Source: CAZIPZ01 sp964541075
GTDB lineage: Bacteria; Acidobacteriota; Terriglobia; 20CM-2-55-15
DNA length: 21,041 nucleotides
Assembly: GCA_964541075.1 (NCBI GenBank)
Contig: CAZIPZ010000050.1
Span: 1 to 21,041, forward strand
Direction: 5' to 3'
Shown here piece after piece: positions 6,028-13,956 of this stretch; within the stretch, counting starts at the first letter, position 1, and each line of letters begins with the position of its first letter. The notes below the pieces were generated by a model that saw nothing but the letters and a program-made list of their open reading frames with translations, did no database searches and had not been told where the DNA came from. Both the position numbers and the translations under genes were made by a program.

Positions 6028-7320
6028 ATGAGACATGTCGATCGCCTGGAGGTCGTCCCAGCTTTACCACTGCGGGGAGAGGTATCTGTTCCGGGGGATA
6101 AATCCGTTAGTCACCGACTGGCCATGATTGGCGCCGTCGCGGAAGGTGAAACAAAAATCCAAAACTTTGCGACGAGTGCAGATTGCCAGTCGACCCTGGA
6201 CTGTCTGAGAGAGTTGGGCGCTCCCATCAAGAGAGTCGGCTCAGTGGTGACGATTCAAGGTTGCGGTCTGAAAGGGCTGCGAAAGCCGTCGCAACGACTG
6301 AACGCCGGCAATTCAGGAACAACCGTGCGTTTGATGTGCGGCCTGCTCGCCGGTTTTCCATTTGACGCGACGTTTGTGGGCGATGAATCGCTATCGCGGC
6401 GGCCGATGAAACGCATCATCGAACCACTCCGGCAGTTTGGAGCACGAATCGAGGCTCGGGAAGACAACTATCTGCCGCTGAGCATCGGAGGAGGCAATCT
6501 TCACGCGATCTCTTACATAACCCCCGTTGCCAGCGCGCAGGTGAAATCTGCCGTGCTGCTGGCTGGGCTCCATCCTGATGGAGTAACGCGACTTCAGGAG
6601 CCCGCCACGACGCGCAACCATACCGAGATCGCCCTGGCCGAATTCGGCGCCGACATCAAAACCGAATCTGGAGCCATCGAAGTCCGCGGGGGACGCCCGT
6701 TAAGTGGAAAAACGTTTACTGTGCCCGGCGATGTGTCTTCTGCGGCTTTCTTTATCGCGGCGGCTTTGGCCGTTCCCGGCTCCCGCTTGAAGATCTCGCA
6801 GGTTGGGCTCAACCCAAGCCGAACGGGCTTCATTGAATTGCTGCAAGAGAACGGGGCGAACATCACTGTAGAGCGAACGTCCATTTTGGGGGGCGAACCG
6901 GTCGGAGATATTGTGGCTGAAGCATCGGATCTGGCAGGCCTGGAAATCGGGTCCAAATGGGTTCCAAACGTCATTGACGAACTGCCGATGCTCGCCGTTC
7001 TGGGTGTGCGCACGCGATGGGGCATTCGGATCCGCGGTGCGGGCGAACTGCGTGCGAAGGAGAGTGATCGGATTCACGCCGTGGCGGCAGGACTCAAAGC
7101 TCTGGGAGCTGAGGTCGAGGAACATCCCGACGGCTTGTACGTCCCGGGAGAGCAAGACTTGAATGGCGGCGTCGTCGATTCATTTGGCGACCATCGAATT
7201 GCAATGGCATTCGCCATCGCCGGCCTCTTTTCGGCAAAGCCAGTCTCTATAGAGAATCCGTCTTGTGTGGATATTTCATTCCCCGGCTTCTTCGACGTGC
7301 TGAAAATAATGACCCGCTGA
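6028..7320 (+). CDS. aroA: 3-phosphoshikimate 1-carboxyvinyltransferase (EPSP synthase)
   Basis: The enzyme joins phosphoenolpyruvate to shikimate-3-phosphate, the sixth step of the shikimate pathway in the cytoplasm. Clear motifs: GDKSVSHR (23-30, with the active-site Lys25), LNAGNSGTTVRLM, RRPMKRI, RAKESDRI and the C-terminal DHRIAMAFAIAG. The GNSGTT form of the second motif resembles the Bacillus type of EPSP synthase rather than the GNAGTA form of enteric bacteria. Length 430 aa is normal. The ATG at 6028 lacks a properly spaced ribosome site; GCAGG is only 1 nt away, while a TGCTAACCT element lies 7 nt upstream. It is not next to other aro genes, but aroF lies about 5.4 kb downstream on the opposite strand. 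Confidence 0.97.
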   Translation: MRHVDRLEVVPALPLRGEVSVPGDKSVSHRLAMIGAVAEGETKIQNFATSADCQSTLDCLRELGAPIKRVGSVVTIQGCGLKGLRKPSQRLNAGNSGTTVRLMCGLLAGFPFDATFVGDESLSRRPMKRIIEPLRQFGARIEAREDNYLPLSIGGGNLHAISYITPVASAQVKSAVLLAGLHPDGVTRLQEPATTRNHTEIALAEFGADIKTESGAIEVRGGRPLSGKTFTVPGDVSSAAFFIAAALAVPGSRLKISQVGLNPSRTGFIELLQENGANITVERTSILGGEPVGDIVAEASDLAGLEIGSKWVPNVIDELPMLAVLGVRTRWGIRIRGAGELRAKESDRIHAVAAGLKALGAEVEEHPDGLYVPGEQDLNGGVVDSFGDHRIAMAFAIAGLFSAKPVSIENPSCVDISFPGFFDVLKIMTR

Positions 7321-7331
7321 AAAGGGCAGGG

Positions 7332-7352
7332 CCCCCCCCTCTCCCTTCGCCC
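7332..7352 (-). other. Potential G-quadruplex at the corC stop codon
   Basis: The minus strand reads GGG-CGAA-GGG-AGA-GGGGGGGG, satisfying four G3 runs with short loops if the last eight G are read as GGG-GG-GGG. The first G is the last base of the corC TAG. It lies in the 31-bp gap between the convergent aroA and corC genes. Confidence 0.4.
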
Positions 7353-8617
7353 TACGATGCCTGCTGAGCCGACAGAACAGCCGCCTTGACCAGGCGGACG
7401 CGCATGATTCGGCGTCCGATCGTCTGTTCGACGTGGAAAACGGAGCCTTCGAACGTAACACCCTCACCCTCTTTCAAAAGCCTGCCAGCCTTTGCGAGCA
7501 GAAAACCTGCAAGAGTGACGTATTGACCGGTTTCAGGAATATTCAACGACAGGCGATCATTCAGTTCGCGCACCGATATGCTTGCGTCGATTCCAAAGGT
7601 TCCGTCGGAGTGCTGAACAACCGAATCGACCTCAAAGTCGTGTTCGTCCTGAATCTCTCCGACGATCTGCTCGATGAGATCCTCCAGCGTCACTATCCCT
7701 TCGACTCCGCCGTGTTCATCCACCACGATTCCCAAATGCGTTTGCGCGTTTTGCAGCGAGCGAACGGCATTGTTGAGACGAGCAGTGTCCGGAATGAATA
7801 CGGGTTTGCGAAGTAATTGAGAAAACCTGAACGTCTTCGGATAGTGCAAGTAAGGCATTAGGTCTTTCCCGTGAAGAATTCCGACGACGTTGTCCATCGC
7901 CCCCTGATACACGGGAAACCGAGAGTATCGCGTGCTCTCGACCGCCAAGAGAATTTCCTCCAGAGGCGTATTGATGTCGAGCGCCGTCACTTCCATTCGG
8001 GGCACCATGACGTCCTTGACTTGCCGCTCAGAGAATTCGAGGACGCGCTCAAGCATCCGCGAGTGATCCTGGCGATTGCCGTTAATGAGAGCCCGAAGTT
8101 CCGCATCCGATGCGGAAGCAGCCATTGAATCCGGTTTTTCGCTCAAACCTTTGAACAGAAAACCTGTTACCTTCAGTCCATGCTTCGTGAGCGGATAGAA
8201 CAATCGCATGCAGATTTCGATCGGGAGAACGATTCGGAGGCTGATGCGCTCCGGAAATCGAGTTGATAAAGCCTTAGGCGCCATCTCGCAGAAAAGGAGA
8301 ATCAATATCGTCAAAACGACCGTTTCTACGAGAAGAGCGATATTGACCAACTCCGGATCGAGCACCATCCGGGAAACAACCGCTGCGGAAACAGTGGCAG
8401 CGCCGATATTGGAGAAATTCTGTCCGAGGAGAATGGTGGCCAGCAGCCGGTCGGGCGCCTCGAGCCATGAGATCAGTTTCTGAGCCGGTTTGCTTCCCTG
8501 AGATGCAAGATGGCGAATCTTGTACTTATTACTCGCCATGATGGCCGTCTCCGCCAGGGAAAAGAAGGCAGACAGCACGAAGAAAACAAACAGGGGAAGA
8601 ATTAAAAGGACTGACAT
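7352..8617 (-). CDS. CorC/HlyC-type CBS-domain membrane protein (CNNM transporter family)
   Basis: Domain order is that of the CNNM/CorC family of divalent-cation (Mg2+) transporters or regulators. A DUF21 membrane region (about 1-170) has helices beginning MSVLLILPLFVFFVLSAFFS and includes the typical AETAIMASNK. Two CBS domains follow (VMVPRMEVTALD ... GILHGKDLMPYL, then GIVVDEHGGVEGIVTLEDL). A C-terminal CorC_HlyC domain (about 330-415) contains GQYVTLAGFLL. The length of 421 aa is standard. Older databases call it hemolysin, which is not supported as a function. It begins 13 nt after the carD stop with no visible ribosome site, so it is probably expressed with carD. It converges on aroA with a 31-bp gap. 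Confidence 0.92.
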   Translation of the reverse strand: MSVLLILPLFVFFVLSAFFSLAETAIMASNKYKIRHLASQGSKPAQKLISWLEAPDRLLATILLGQNFSNIGAATVSAAVVSRMVLDPELVNIALLVETVVLTILILLFCEMAPKALSTRFPERISLRIVLPIEICMRLFYPLTKHGLKVTGFLFKGLSEKPDSMAASASDAELRALINGNRQDHSRMLERVLEFSERQVKDVMVPRMEVTALDINTPLEEILLAVESTRYSRFPVYQGAMDNVVGILHGKDLMPYLHYPKTFRFSQLLRKPVFIPDTARLNNAVRSLQNAQTHLGIVVDEHGGVEGIVTLEDLIEQIVGEIQDEHDFEVDSVVQHSDGTFGIDASISVRELNDRLSLNIPETGQYVTLAGFLLAKAGRLLKEGEGVTFEGSVFHVEQTIGRRIMRVRLVKAAVLSAQQAS

Positions 8618-8630
8618 TAAGGAGTTTGGA

Positions 8631-9140
8631 CTAAGCTACCGGTATTTTACCGCAGGCTTTCGTGATGGCCTTTTCGATTCGTTCTTCAATTTCCAATTCA
8701 GCTACATTCATGACAGTAGACAGTTCGGAAATCAGCAAGAATCGAGCGCGGTCCAACATGCGCTTTTCGCGGAACGACAACGGCTTTACTCTGCTGAGAT
8801 ATACAAGGTTCTTAAAGACTTCGGCGACATGGAAAATGGACCCGGAACGCATTTTTTCCGAGTTTTCCTTGAATCGGTCTTTCCAGTCTCGTTGTGTTAG
8901 GAATTGATTACTGGCCAGGGATACGAGAAGCTGCTCAACGTCTTTGCGTTCAATGATTTTACGCAGGCCGACGTCGCCGGCGTTTGCTGTGGGAACCATA
9001 ACAAGGATGTCGTTGGAGCATATTCTGAGAAGATAGAATCGCTCGAATCGGCCCTGAACTAGGCGATTCGATATTTTTTCAATGATGCCTACTCCATGAT
9101 TAGGGTATACAACCTTGTCGCCTATTTCAAATAGCTCCAT
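8631..9140 (-). CDS. carD: CarD-family transcriptional regulator
   Basis: The N-terminal RNA-polymerase-interacting domain is recognisable: MELFEIGDKVVYPNHGVGII at residues 1-20, then YLLRICSNDILVMVPTANAG (about 35-54). The C-terminal half is helical and basic (SFREKRMLDRARFLLISELS), as in CarD/CdnL proteins that bind the beta subunit and upstream promoter DNA to stabilise open complexes. Length 169 aa is normal. The frame is open further upstream, but I place the start at ATG 9140 because the CarD domain begins there, GGTGGG precedes it, and a good promoter (9165-9194) lies inside the longer frame. It heads an operon with the CorC-type gene. Confidence 0.92.
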   Translation of the reverse strand: MELFEIGDKVVYPNHGVGIIEKISNRLVQGRFERFYLLRICSNDILVMVPTANAGDVGLRKIIERKDVEQLLVSLASNQFLTQRDWKDRFKENSEKMRSGSIFHVAEVFKNLVYLSRVKPLSFREKRMLDRARFLLISELSTVMNVAELEIEERIEKAITKACGKIPVA

Positions 9141-9164
9141 ATCCCACCGGAAAAAACTGCGGAC

Positions 9165-9194
9165 ATTGTACGCGCAGTGACGCTGGTCGGTCAA
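9165..9194 (-). promoter_or_regulatory. Sigma-70-type promoter of carD
   Basis: On the minus strand, TTGACC (9194-9189) and TACAAT (9170-9165) are separated by 18 bp, each 5 of 6 to consensus. Transcription from about 9158 gives a leader of about 18 nt containing GGTGGG before ATG 9140. It is the best promoter match I see in the window. Confidence 0.6.
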
Positions 9195-9253
9195 GCTTGT
9201 ATTGGCATAAAGCGCCCGTCAGACGTGGGTTTCGAGAATGTTCGACGCCTAGT

Positions 9254-10129
9254 ATGAAGAAAACATTGGTTGTTCGAGCATGCGCCATTGGCGACTTTGT
9301 GCTAAATCTGCAGGCTTTGCGCGCTCTCCAGAACGTATATCCGAATACCGTGTTCACGCTAGTCGGCTACCCTGCGACGTTGGAGCTGGCGAAAGAATTC
9401 ATTACGATTGATGCGATTCATTCCATTGAAGTTACGCCGTGGCGGCGGCTGTTCTACGAGCCGATTGAAGCTCTAAATTTCGACGACGCCATTGTGTGGA
9501 TGAAGGCTGAATCGGTTGCAGACAACATCCGGGCCTCCGGGATACCTAACGTCCTGCAACTCGAACCCTTTCCGAATTTCGGACATGCTGCGAACCACCT
9601 GCTGAGGACGTTAGGATTGCGCCAACCGAGGCTGCCCGACCTTTGGCGAATAGCTTCCAACGCAGTCATTCTTCATCCGACCAGCGGCAGCCCTCATAAG
9701 TGTTGGCCCTACTTTTCAGCGTTGATGCGTCGGCAGCCGGACTCCAAAATTCTTATCGGGCCGGTCACGCCCCCTGACGGAGCATGGCTTAGCGATCTGG
9801 AGCCTACGCGGGTGCTGCGCAATCTAACGTTGAGTGAGGTTGCGGAAACATTGAAGTCCGCTCGCGCATATATTGGAAACGATTCAGGCATCACGCATCT
9901 TGCGGCCTACCTGGGAGTTCCGACTCTTTCCCTGTTTGGTCCAACCGATCCGCGAATCTGGGGGCCGATTGGCCGGCGCTCCCGCATCATCTGGAAGCCT
10001 CGTCTCGAAGATATATCCGTGAATGAAGTTTTGCAGGCCAGCCGCTTCGTGCTGCAATATTCCTCCGCAACGATTGAGAGGAGAGTGTTCAACGATGCAG
10101 CACGAACCGAGCTTGGATATGAGTCCTGA
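9254..10129 (+). CDS. Glycosyltransferase family 9 (heptosyltransferase-like)
   Basis: GT9 enzymes add heptose or related sugars to lipopolysaccharide core or other glycans from an ADP-activated donor. The C-terminal nucleotide-sugar site is very clear: YIGNDSGITHLAAYLGVP followed by LFGPTDPRIWGPIG. The N-terminus MKKTLVVRACAIGDFVLNL is the usual first strand and glycine turn of the GT-B fold. The frame extends 19 codons upstream, but that extension does not resemble the family, so I place the start at ATG 9254, giving 291 aa, slightly short for the family. No clear ribosome site. It diverges from carD. Its end overlaps the decarboxylase start by 35 bp. Donor and acceptor cannot be read from the sequence. 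Confidence 0.88.
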   Translation: MKKTLVVRACAIGDFVLNLQALRALQNVYPNTVFTLVGYPATLELAKEFITIDAIHSIEVTPWRRLFYEPIEALNFDDAIVWMKAESVADNIRASGIPNVLQLEPFPNFGHAANHLLRTLGLRQPRLPDLWRIASNAVILHPTSGSPHKCWPYFSALMRRQPDSKILIGPVTPPDGAWLSDLEPTRVLRNLTLSEVAETLKSARAYIGNDSGITHLAAYLGVPTLSLFGPTDPRIWGPIGRRSRIIWKPRLEDISVNEVLQASRFVLQYSSATIERRVFNDAARTELGYES

Positions 10130-11519
10130 TGAATTCAGGGAATCAGGACATAAATTCGTCGATTGGATTGCAGACTACCTGAGCCACTCCGATCGATATC
10201 CAGTCCTCTCTCAAGTACAGCCAGGATCGATTCGACATCAGCTGCCGATGCACCCACCGCAACAAGGTGAGTCCATCGATTCCATGCTCCGGGATATCGA
10301 TAACGTCATCCTCCCGGGCATCACTCACTGGAATCATCCGGCTTTTTTTGCTTACTTTGCCGTGACCGGCTCATTCCCAGGAATTCTGGGCGAACTGCTC
10401 AGCGCAGCATTCAACGTGAACGGAATGCTTTGGCGCACGTCGCCTGCGTTCACCGAATTGGAAGAGCACGTTCTGGATTGGCTTCGCCAGATGCTGGGGC
10501 TTTCGGAAGCTTTCAAAGGCGTGGTGTATGACACCGCTTCGACATCGACGTTCCACGCTTTAGCCGCGGCGCGTCAGTCTGTCGAAGACTATGATGTCGC
10601 CGAATACGGATTGTCTGCGCCAGGCGCGCCGATGCTTCGAATGTACACCTCAACCCAGGCGCACTCTTCTGTCGACAAAGCGGCGATTGCCATAGGAATT
10701 GGCCGGCGAGGATTGGTGAAAATCGGTGTGGACTCTAGTTTTCAAATGGACGTCCATGCGCTTGAAGCTGCGATCGAGCGCGACATCGCCGAAGGAATGC
10801 GTCCCTTCTGTGTTTCAGCTACGATTGGAACAACGTCCACGACAAGCATTGATCCTATTCCGCAAATAGCCGACGTCTGCCAGAAGCATAAGCTATGGCT
10901 TCACGTGGACGCAGCTTACGCGGGAGCAGCCGCCATTCTTCCGGAGATGCGGTTCATCCTAGAGGGATGCGAACGCGCGGATTCATTCGTCATGAATCCT
11001 CACAAATGGCTGTTCACTCCTATCGATTTCAGCGCTTTCTACTGCCGGCGTCCGGACGTTTTGAAAAAGGCGTTCAGTCTGACTCCGGAGTACCTGCAGA
11101 CAGGACAGGGAACGGGCGTCACGAACTATATGGACTACGGCATTCAACTGGGGCGACGCTTTCGCGCGATCAAGTTCTGGATGGTAGTGCGGTATTTCGG
11201 TGTTGAAGGATTGCAAAACCGAATCCGCGAGCACATCCGCCTGGCCAGGTTATTCGCCGGTTGGGTGGAAGCCGATACGCGGTTTGAGGTTGTCGCTCCG
11301 GCGCCTTTCAGTGTTGTCTGCTTCCGTCTCAAGGCGGATGATGCGGCGAATCAAGCGTTGATGGATCGTGTCAATGCCAGCGGAAAGATCTTCATATCCC
11401 ACACCCGTTTGAACGATAGATTCACGATCCGATTTGCAGTTGGGAACTTGCGGACAACGGAGCGCCATGTCAGGCTGGCCTGGGATACGATTCGGGAATC
11501 GGCTGATAAGCACAAATAA
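10095..11519 (+). CDS. Aromatic-L-amino-acid decarboxylase-type PLP enzyme (group II)
   Basis: This 474-aa protein aligns along its length with eukaryotic-type aromatic amino acid decarboxylases (DDC). Residues visible: His190 (TQAHSSVDKA, ring-stacking on PLP), Asp272 in HVDAAYAG (pyridine nitrogen) and the Schiff-base Lys304 in NPHKWLF. Tyr333 in TPEYLQ corresponds to human DDC Tyr332; family members with Phe there act as aldehyde synthases, so this one should decarboxylate. The substrate (Trp, Tyr, Phe or DOPA) cannot be told. The open frame extends 24 codons upstream, but ATG 10095 is chosen since GAGAGGAG lies about 10 nt before it and the conserved region starts soon after; ATG 10119 is an alternative. 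It overlaps the GT9 gene by 35 bp and is followed after 13 nt by an aminopeptidase. Confidence 0.9.
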   Translation: MQHEPSLDMSPDEFRESGHKFVDWIADYLSHSDRYPVLSQVQPGSIRHQLPMHPPQQGESIDSMLRDIDNVILPGITHWNHPAFFAYFAVTGSFPGILGELLSAAFNVNGMLWRTSPAFTELEEHVLDWLRQMLGLSEAFKGVVYDTASTSTFHALAAARQSVEDYDVAEYGLSAPGAPMLRMYTSTQAHSSVDKAAIAIGIGRRGLVKIGVDSSFQMDVHALEAAIERDIAEGMRPFCVSATIGTTSTTSIDPIPQIADVCQKHKLWLHVDAAYAGAAAILPEMRFILEGCERADSFVMNPHKWLFTPIDFSAFYCRRPDVLKKAFSLTPEYLQTGQGTGVTNYMDYGIQLGRRFRAIKFWMVVRYFGVEGLQNRIREHIRLARLFAGWVEADTRFEVVAPAPFSVVCFRLKADDAANQALMDRVNASGKIFISHTRLNDRFTIRFAVGNLRTTERHVRLAWDTIRESADKHK

Positions 11520-11523
11520 ACGC

Positions 11524-11530
11524 GGAGGAG
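11524..11530 (+). promoter_or_regulatory. Ribosome binding site that fixes the M24 peptidase start
   Basis: GGAGGAG stands just before ATG 11533, the strongest Shine-Dalgarno match in the window. It shows that the 33 extra upstream codons open in the same frame, which lie inside the decarboxylase gene, are not used. Confidence 0.7.
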
Positions 11531-11532
11531 CA

Positions 11533-12708
11533 ATGGAATATACGGACATCATTCCAAGAGATGAACTGGAGCGCCGGTGGGTGCGCGTCCGGCGCCTTAT
11601 GGACTGCGATTCGCTGGTTGTCCTGCAAAACGTCGATCAGTTCTATCTCTCAGGAACGCTGCAGACAGGCGTTCTCTGGTTTCCACGAGACGGGGAACCC
11701 ATTCTTGCCGTCCGTAAAAGCTTTGAGCGCGCGAAGGTGGAGTCCGCAGTCCGAAACATCGTTCCGCTCAAGTCCTATTCCGATCTGCCAAAGCTCATTC
11801 CGAATCCGGGTGAGACGGTAGGTTTCGAGCTCGACGTTCTTCCCGTATCCACATACCAGCAAGTCACGAAGTTTTTTCCGAAAAGCAAGATCGTCGACGG
11901 ATCGACGTGCATCCGCAATGCTCGCGGCGTCAAGACGCCATATGAGATCGACTGTATACGCAAGGCCGCTGCACAACTGGACAAAGTCTTTCTCGATATT
12001 CCTTCACGGCTGCGCGAAGGCTTGCCGGAATATGAACTTGCCGCGCACATCGAATACTTCATGAGGATGGCGGGCCATCAAGGATTGCTGCGGGTCCGCC
12101 GGTTCAATATGGAAATGCATTATGGGGCCGTATCCTTCGGGGAAACGGCTGCCTACCCGCATGCGTTTGACGGCCCCGTTGGAATTCGCGGCCTCTACGC
12201 GGCCGTTCCCATAATGGGCGGGCTTCGGAAGCTGGAACGTGGCGAGCCGGTCATGGTCGACATTTGCGGCGGCTATGCAGGCTACATCGCTGATGGGTCG
12301 CGCACATACTGTGTCGGGACGCCGTCCCAACAAATGCGCGACACCCACAATTTCATTCTCGAATTAAATGCTTGGATTGAACAGCAGCTCAAGCCTGGCG
12401 CCATACCGAGCGAAATCTATTCCGAGATTCAAAATCGCGTTGCAAAAACAAACTTTGCAGCTCACTTTATGGGCGCCGGAGAAAACCAGGTCAAGTTTGT
12501 CGCCCATAGCGTCGGTTTGGAACTGGATGAAACTCCAGTAATCGCTCCTAAGTTCGATACGCCTTTAGAGCCCGGCACTGTTTTCGCAGTGGAGCCCAAG
12601 GTCTTTTATCCCGGCCTGGGTGGAGTGGGTGTTGAGAACACGTACGTCGTCAAAGAGAATGGCTGTGAGCGCCTTACGACGTGTTCTCAGCAGATTTACA
12701 CCGTGTGA
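11533..12708 (+). CDS. M24-family metallopeptidase (Xaa-Pro aminopeptidase-like)
   Basis: The pita-bread fold C-terminal domain (about 135-391) has all five metal ligands: Asp243 and Asp254 (MVDICGGYAGYIADGSRTY, 11 apart), His325 (AHSVGLELDETP), Glu354 (FAVEPKVF) and Glu368 (GVENTYVV). The residue after LEL in the His motif is Asp rather than the His of classical aminopeptidase P; this variant is seen in other M24 members. The N-terminal creatinase-like domain covers about 1-130. Length 391 aa fits prolidase or Xaa-Pro aminopeptidase. It starts 13 nt after the decarboxylase stop, so the pair is probably one transcript. No signal peptide, hence cytoplasmic. Substrate could be an X-Pro peptide or another small amide. 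The end overlaps the convergent aroF by 13 bp. Confidence 0.9.
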   Translation: MEYTDIIPRDELERRWVRVRRLMDCDSLVVLQNVDQFYLSGTLQTGVLWFPRDGEPILAVRKSFERAKVESAVRNIVPLKSYSDLPKLIPNPGETVGFELDVLPVSTYQQVTKFFPKSKIVDGSTCIRNARGVKTPYEIDCIRKAAAQLDKVFLDIPSRLREGLPEYELAAHIEYFMRMAGHQGLLRVRRFNMEMHYGAVSFGETAAYPHAFDGPVGIRGLYAAVPIMGGLRKLERGEPVMVDICGGYAGYIADGSRTYCVGTPSQQMRDTHNFILELNAWIEQQLKPGAIPSEIYSEIQNRVAKTNFAAHFMGAGENQVKFVAHSVGLELDETPVIAPKFDTPLEPGTVFAVEPKVFYPGLGGVGVENTYVVKENGCERLTTCSQQIYTV

Positions 12709-13736
12709 GTTTTCACGCGAGCGGTGATGGTTCTGTGAACGACCGGCGCCAACTGGCTGAGGTCGGCCATGAGAGCGCTGAAGGCGTCAGGTTGCAGCGC
12801 CTGTGGCCCGTCCGACAATGCCACTTCCGGTTGATCATGGACTTCTATGATCAGTCCATCGGCGCCGACGGCGACGGACGCGCGGCTCATTGGAGCGACT
12901 TTGTGACGCTTTCCGGTTCCGTGGCTCGGATCAACGACGATGGGAAGGTGCGATATGCGCTTAACCGCAGGCACAATGGAAAGGTCGAGAGTATTTCGCG
13001 TGTGATCCGCAAAGGTTCGAATACCCCGTTCGCAGAGAATAACCTGGTAATTGCCTTCCGACATGATGTACTCCGCTGCCAGAAGAAGATCGTCCAGAGT
13101 CGCGCTCATGCCGCGCTTCAGCAAGACCGGTTTGCGCGCGCGTCCTGCAACGCGAAGCAGTGAGAAGTTCTGCATATTGCGCGCGCCCAACTGAATCACG
13201 TCCGCGTATTCTTCGACCATCGCGAGGCTTTCCGCATCGATCGCTTCGGTTACGATCGGCATTCCCGTAATCTCTCTCGCTTTTGCCAGGATTTTTAGAC
13301 CCTTGAGTCCCAGTCCCTGAAAGCTGTAAGGCGAAGTTCTCGGCTTGAAGGCTCCTCCTCTAAAGAGGTGAGCCCCGCCATCTCGAACCTTTTCCGCGAT
13401 GCGAATCGTTTGCTCTTCACTCTCTACAGCACACGGTCCAGCCATCACCACAACTTCAGGACCGCCGATAACGACATCGCCTACCTTGACCTGAGTGTTG
13501 TCCGGCTTGAGTTCTCGCGTGACCAGCTTATAAGGATGCGTGATATGAATAAGCTCTACAACGCCGGGCATTTCTTCAAAGAAGCCGGGTTCAATCTTGC
13601 TCGGGTTTCCAATCAGGCCAATAGCAGTCCGATTCGCTCCCTGCATTGCATGAGGCTTAAGTCCAAGTTCTTCAATCTTTTTGCAGACTCGCTCGACGTC
13701 TTCCTGGGTGGCTGTTGAGTGCATTACAATTAGCAT
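12696..13736 (-). CDS. aroF: 3-deoxy-7-phosphoheptulonate synthase (DAHP synthase, type I-beta)
   Basis: This enzyme condenses phosphoenolpyruvate with erythrose-4-phosphate, the first step of the shikimate pathway. An N-terminal ferredoxin-like regulatory domain of about 75 residues (MLIVMHSTATQEDVERVCKK onward) precedes the barrel, as in the feedback-sensitive Thermotoga-type enzyme. Catalytic blocks: VMAGPCAVES (metal-binding Cys), FRGGAFKPRTSPYSFQG, VLLKRGMSA and VVDPSHGTGKR (metal-binding His). I use ATG 13736 (346 aa); a GTG at 13754 would add six residues and no recognisable sequence. No ribosome site is visible, and TGCTAGAAT lies 8 nt upstream, consistent with a leaderless mRNA. It overlaps the M24 gene end by 13 bp and follows the Nudix gene by about 206 bp on the same strand. 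Confidence 0.96.
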   Translation of the reverse strand: MLIVMHSTATQEDVERVCKKIEELGLKPHAMQGANRTAIGLIGNPSKIEPGFFEEMPGVVELIHITHPYKLVTRELKPDNTQVKVGDVVIGGPEVVVMAGPCAVESEEQTIRIAEKVRDGGAHLFRGGAFKPRTSPYSFQGLGLKGLKILAKAREITGMPIVTEAIDAESLAMVEEYADVIQLGARNMQNFSLLRVAGRARKPVLLKRGMSATLDDLLLAAEYIMSEGNYQVILCERGIRTFADHTRNTLDLSIVPAVKRISHLPIVVDPSHGTGKRHKVAPMSRASVAVGADGLIIEVHDQPEVALSDGPQALQPDAFSALMADLSQLAPVVHRTITARVKTHTV

Positions 13737-13942
13737 AGCGTAAGATTCTAGCACGGATCGGGCGAATGGCGACGTCCGACAGGCAATTACGCCCTAACGA
13801 GCGATCGCTGGGAACCCAGATCCAGCCAGCGTCTCCCGCGGTCACGTCCAACCTTTACAGTCCTCGCCGTCCAGCCGTTGGAGACCTTCCAGGGAAAACG
13901 GAATATGAGGTCCTTTGCGAGCTTCTGCGAAAAGGCGCAGGA
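13737..13942. other. Gap between the Nudix gene and aroF
   Basis: About 206 bp with no supported gene. Several frames are open for 30-57 codons, but none has a ribosome site or a recognisable product. It holds the aroF extended -10 (13745-13753) and an inverted repeat CTGCG/CGCAG at 13925-13940 with a 6-nt loop and no T-run. Confidence 0.5.
13745..13753 (-). promoter_or_regulatory. Putative extended -10 of aroF
   Basis: The minus strand reads TGCTAGAAT; the hexamer TAGAAT is 5 of 6 to consensus and lies 8 nt before ATG 13736. No good -35 is seen. Confidence 0.4.
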
Positions 13943-13956
13943 TTAGCGCAGGATTC
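13935..13956. repeat. Tandem 11-bp duplication at the Nudix stop codon
   Basis: GCGCAGGATTA (13935-13945) is followed directly by GCGCAGGATTC (13946-13956), matching at 10 of 11 bases. The TAA stop of the Nudix gene (13945-13943) lies in the first copy. Confidence 0.6.

Noticed and set aside
8631..9194. The longer 187-codon form of the CarD gene
   Set aside because: Its first 18 codons contain the best promoter in the window and do not resemble CarD; the domain begins at ATG 9140.
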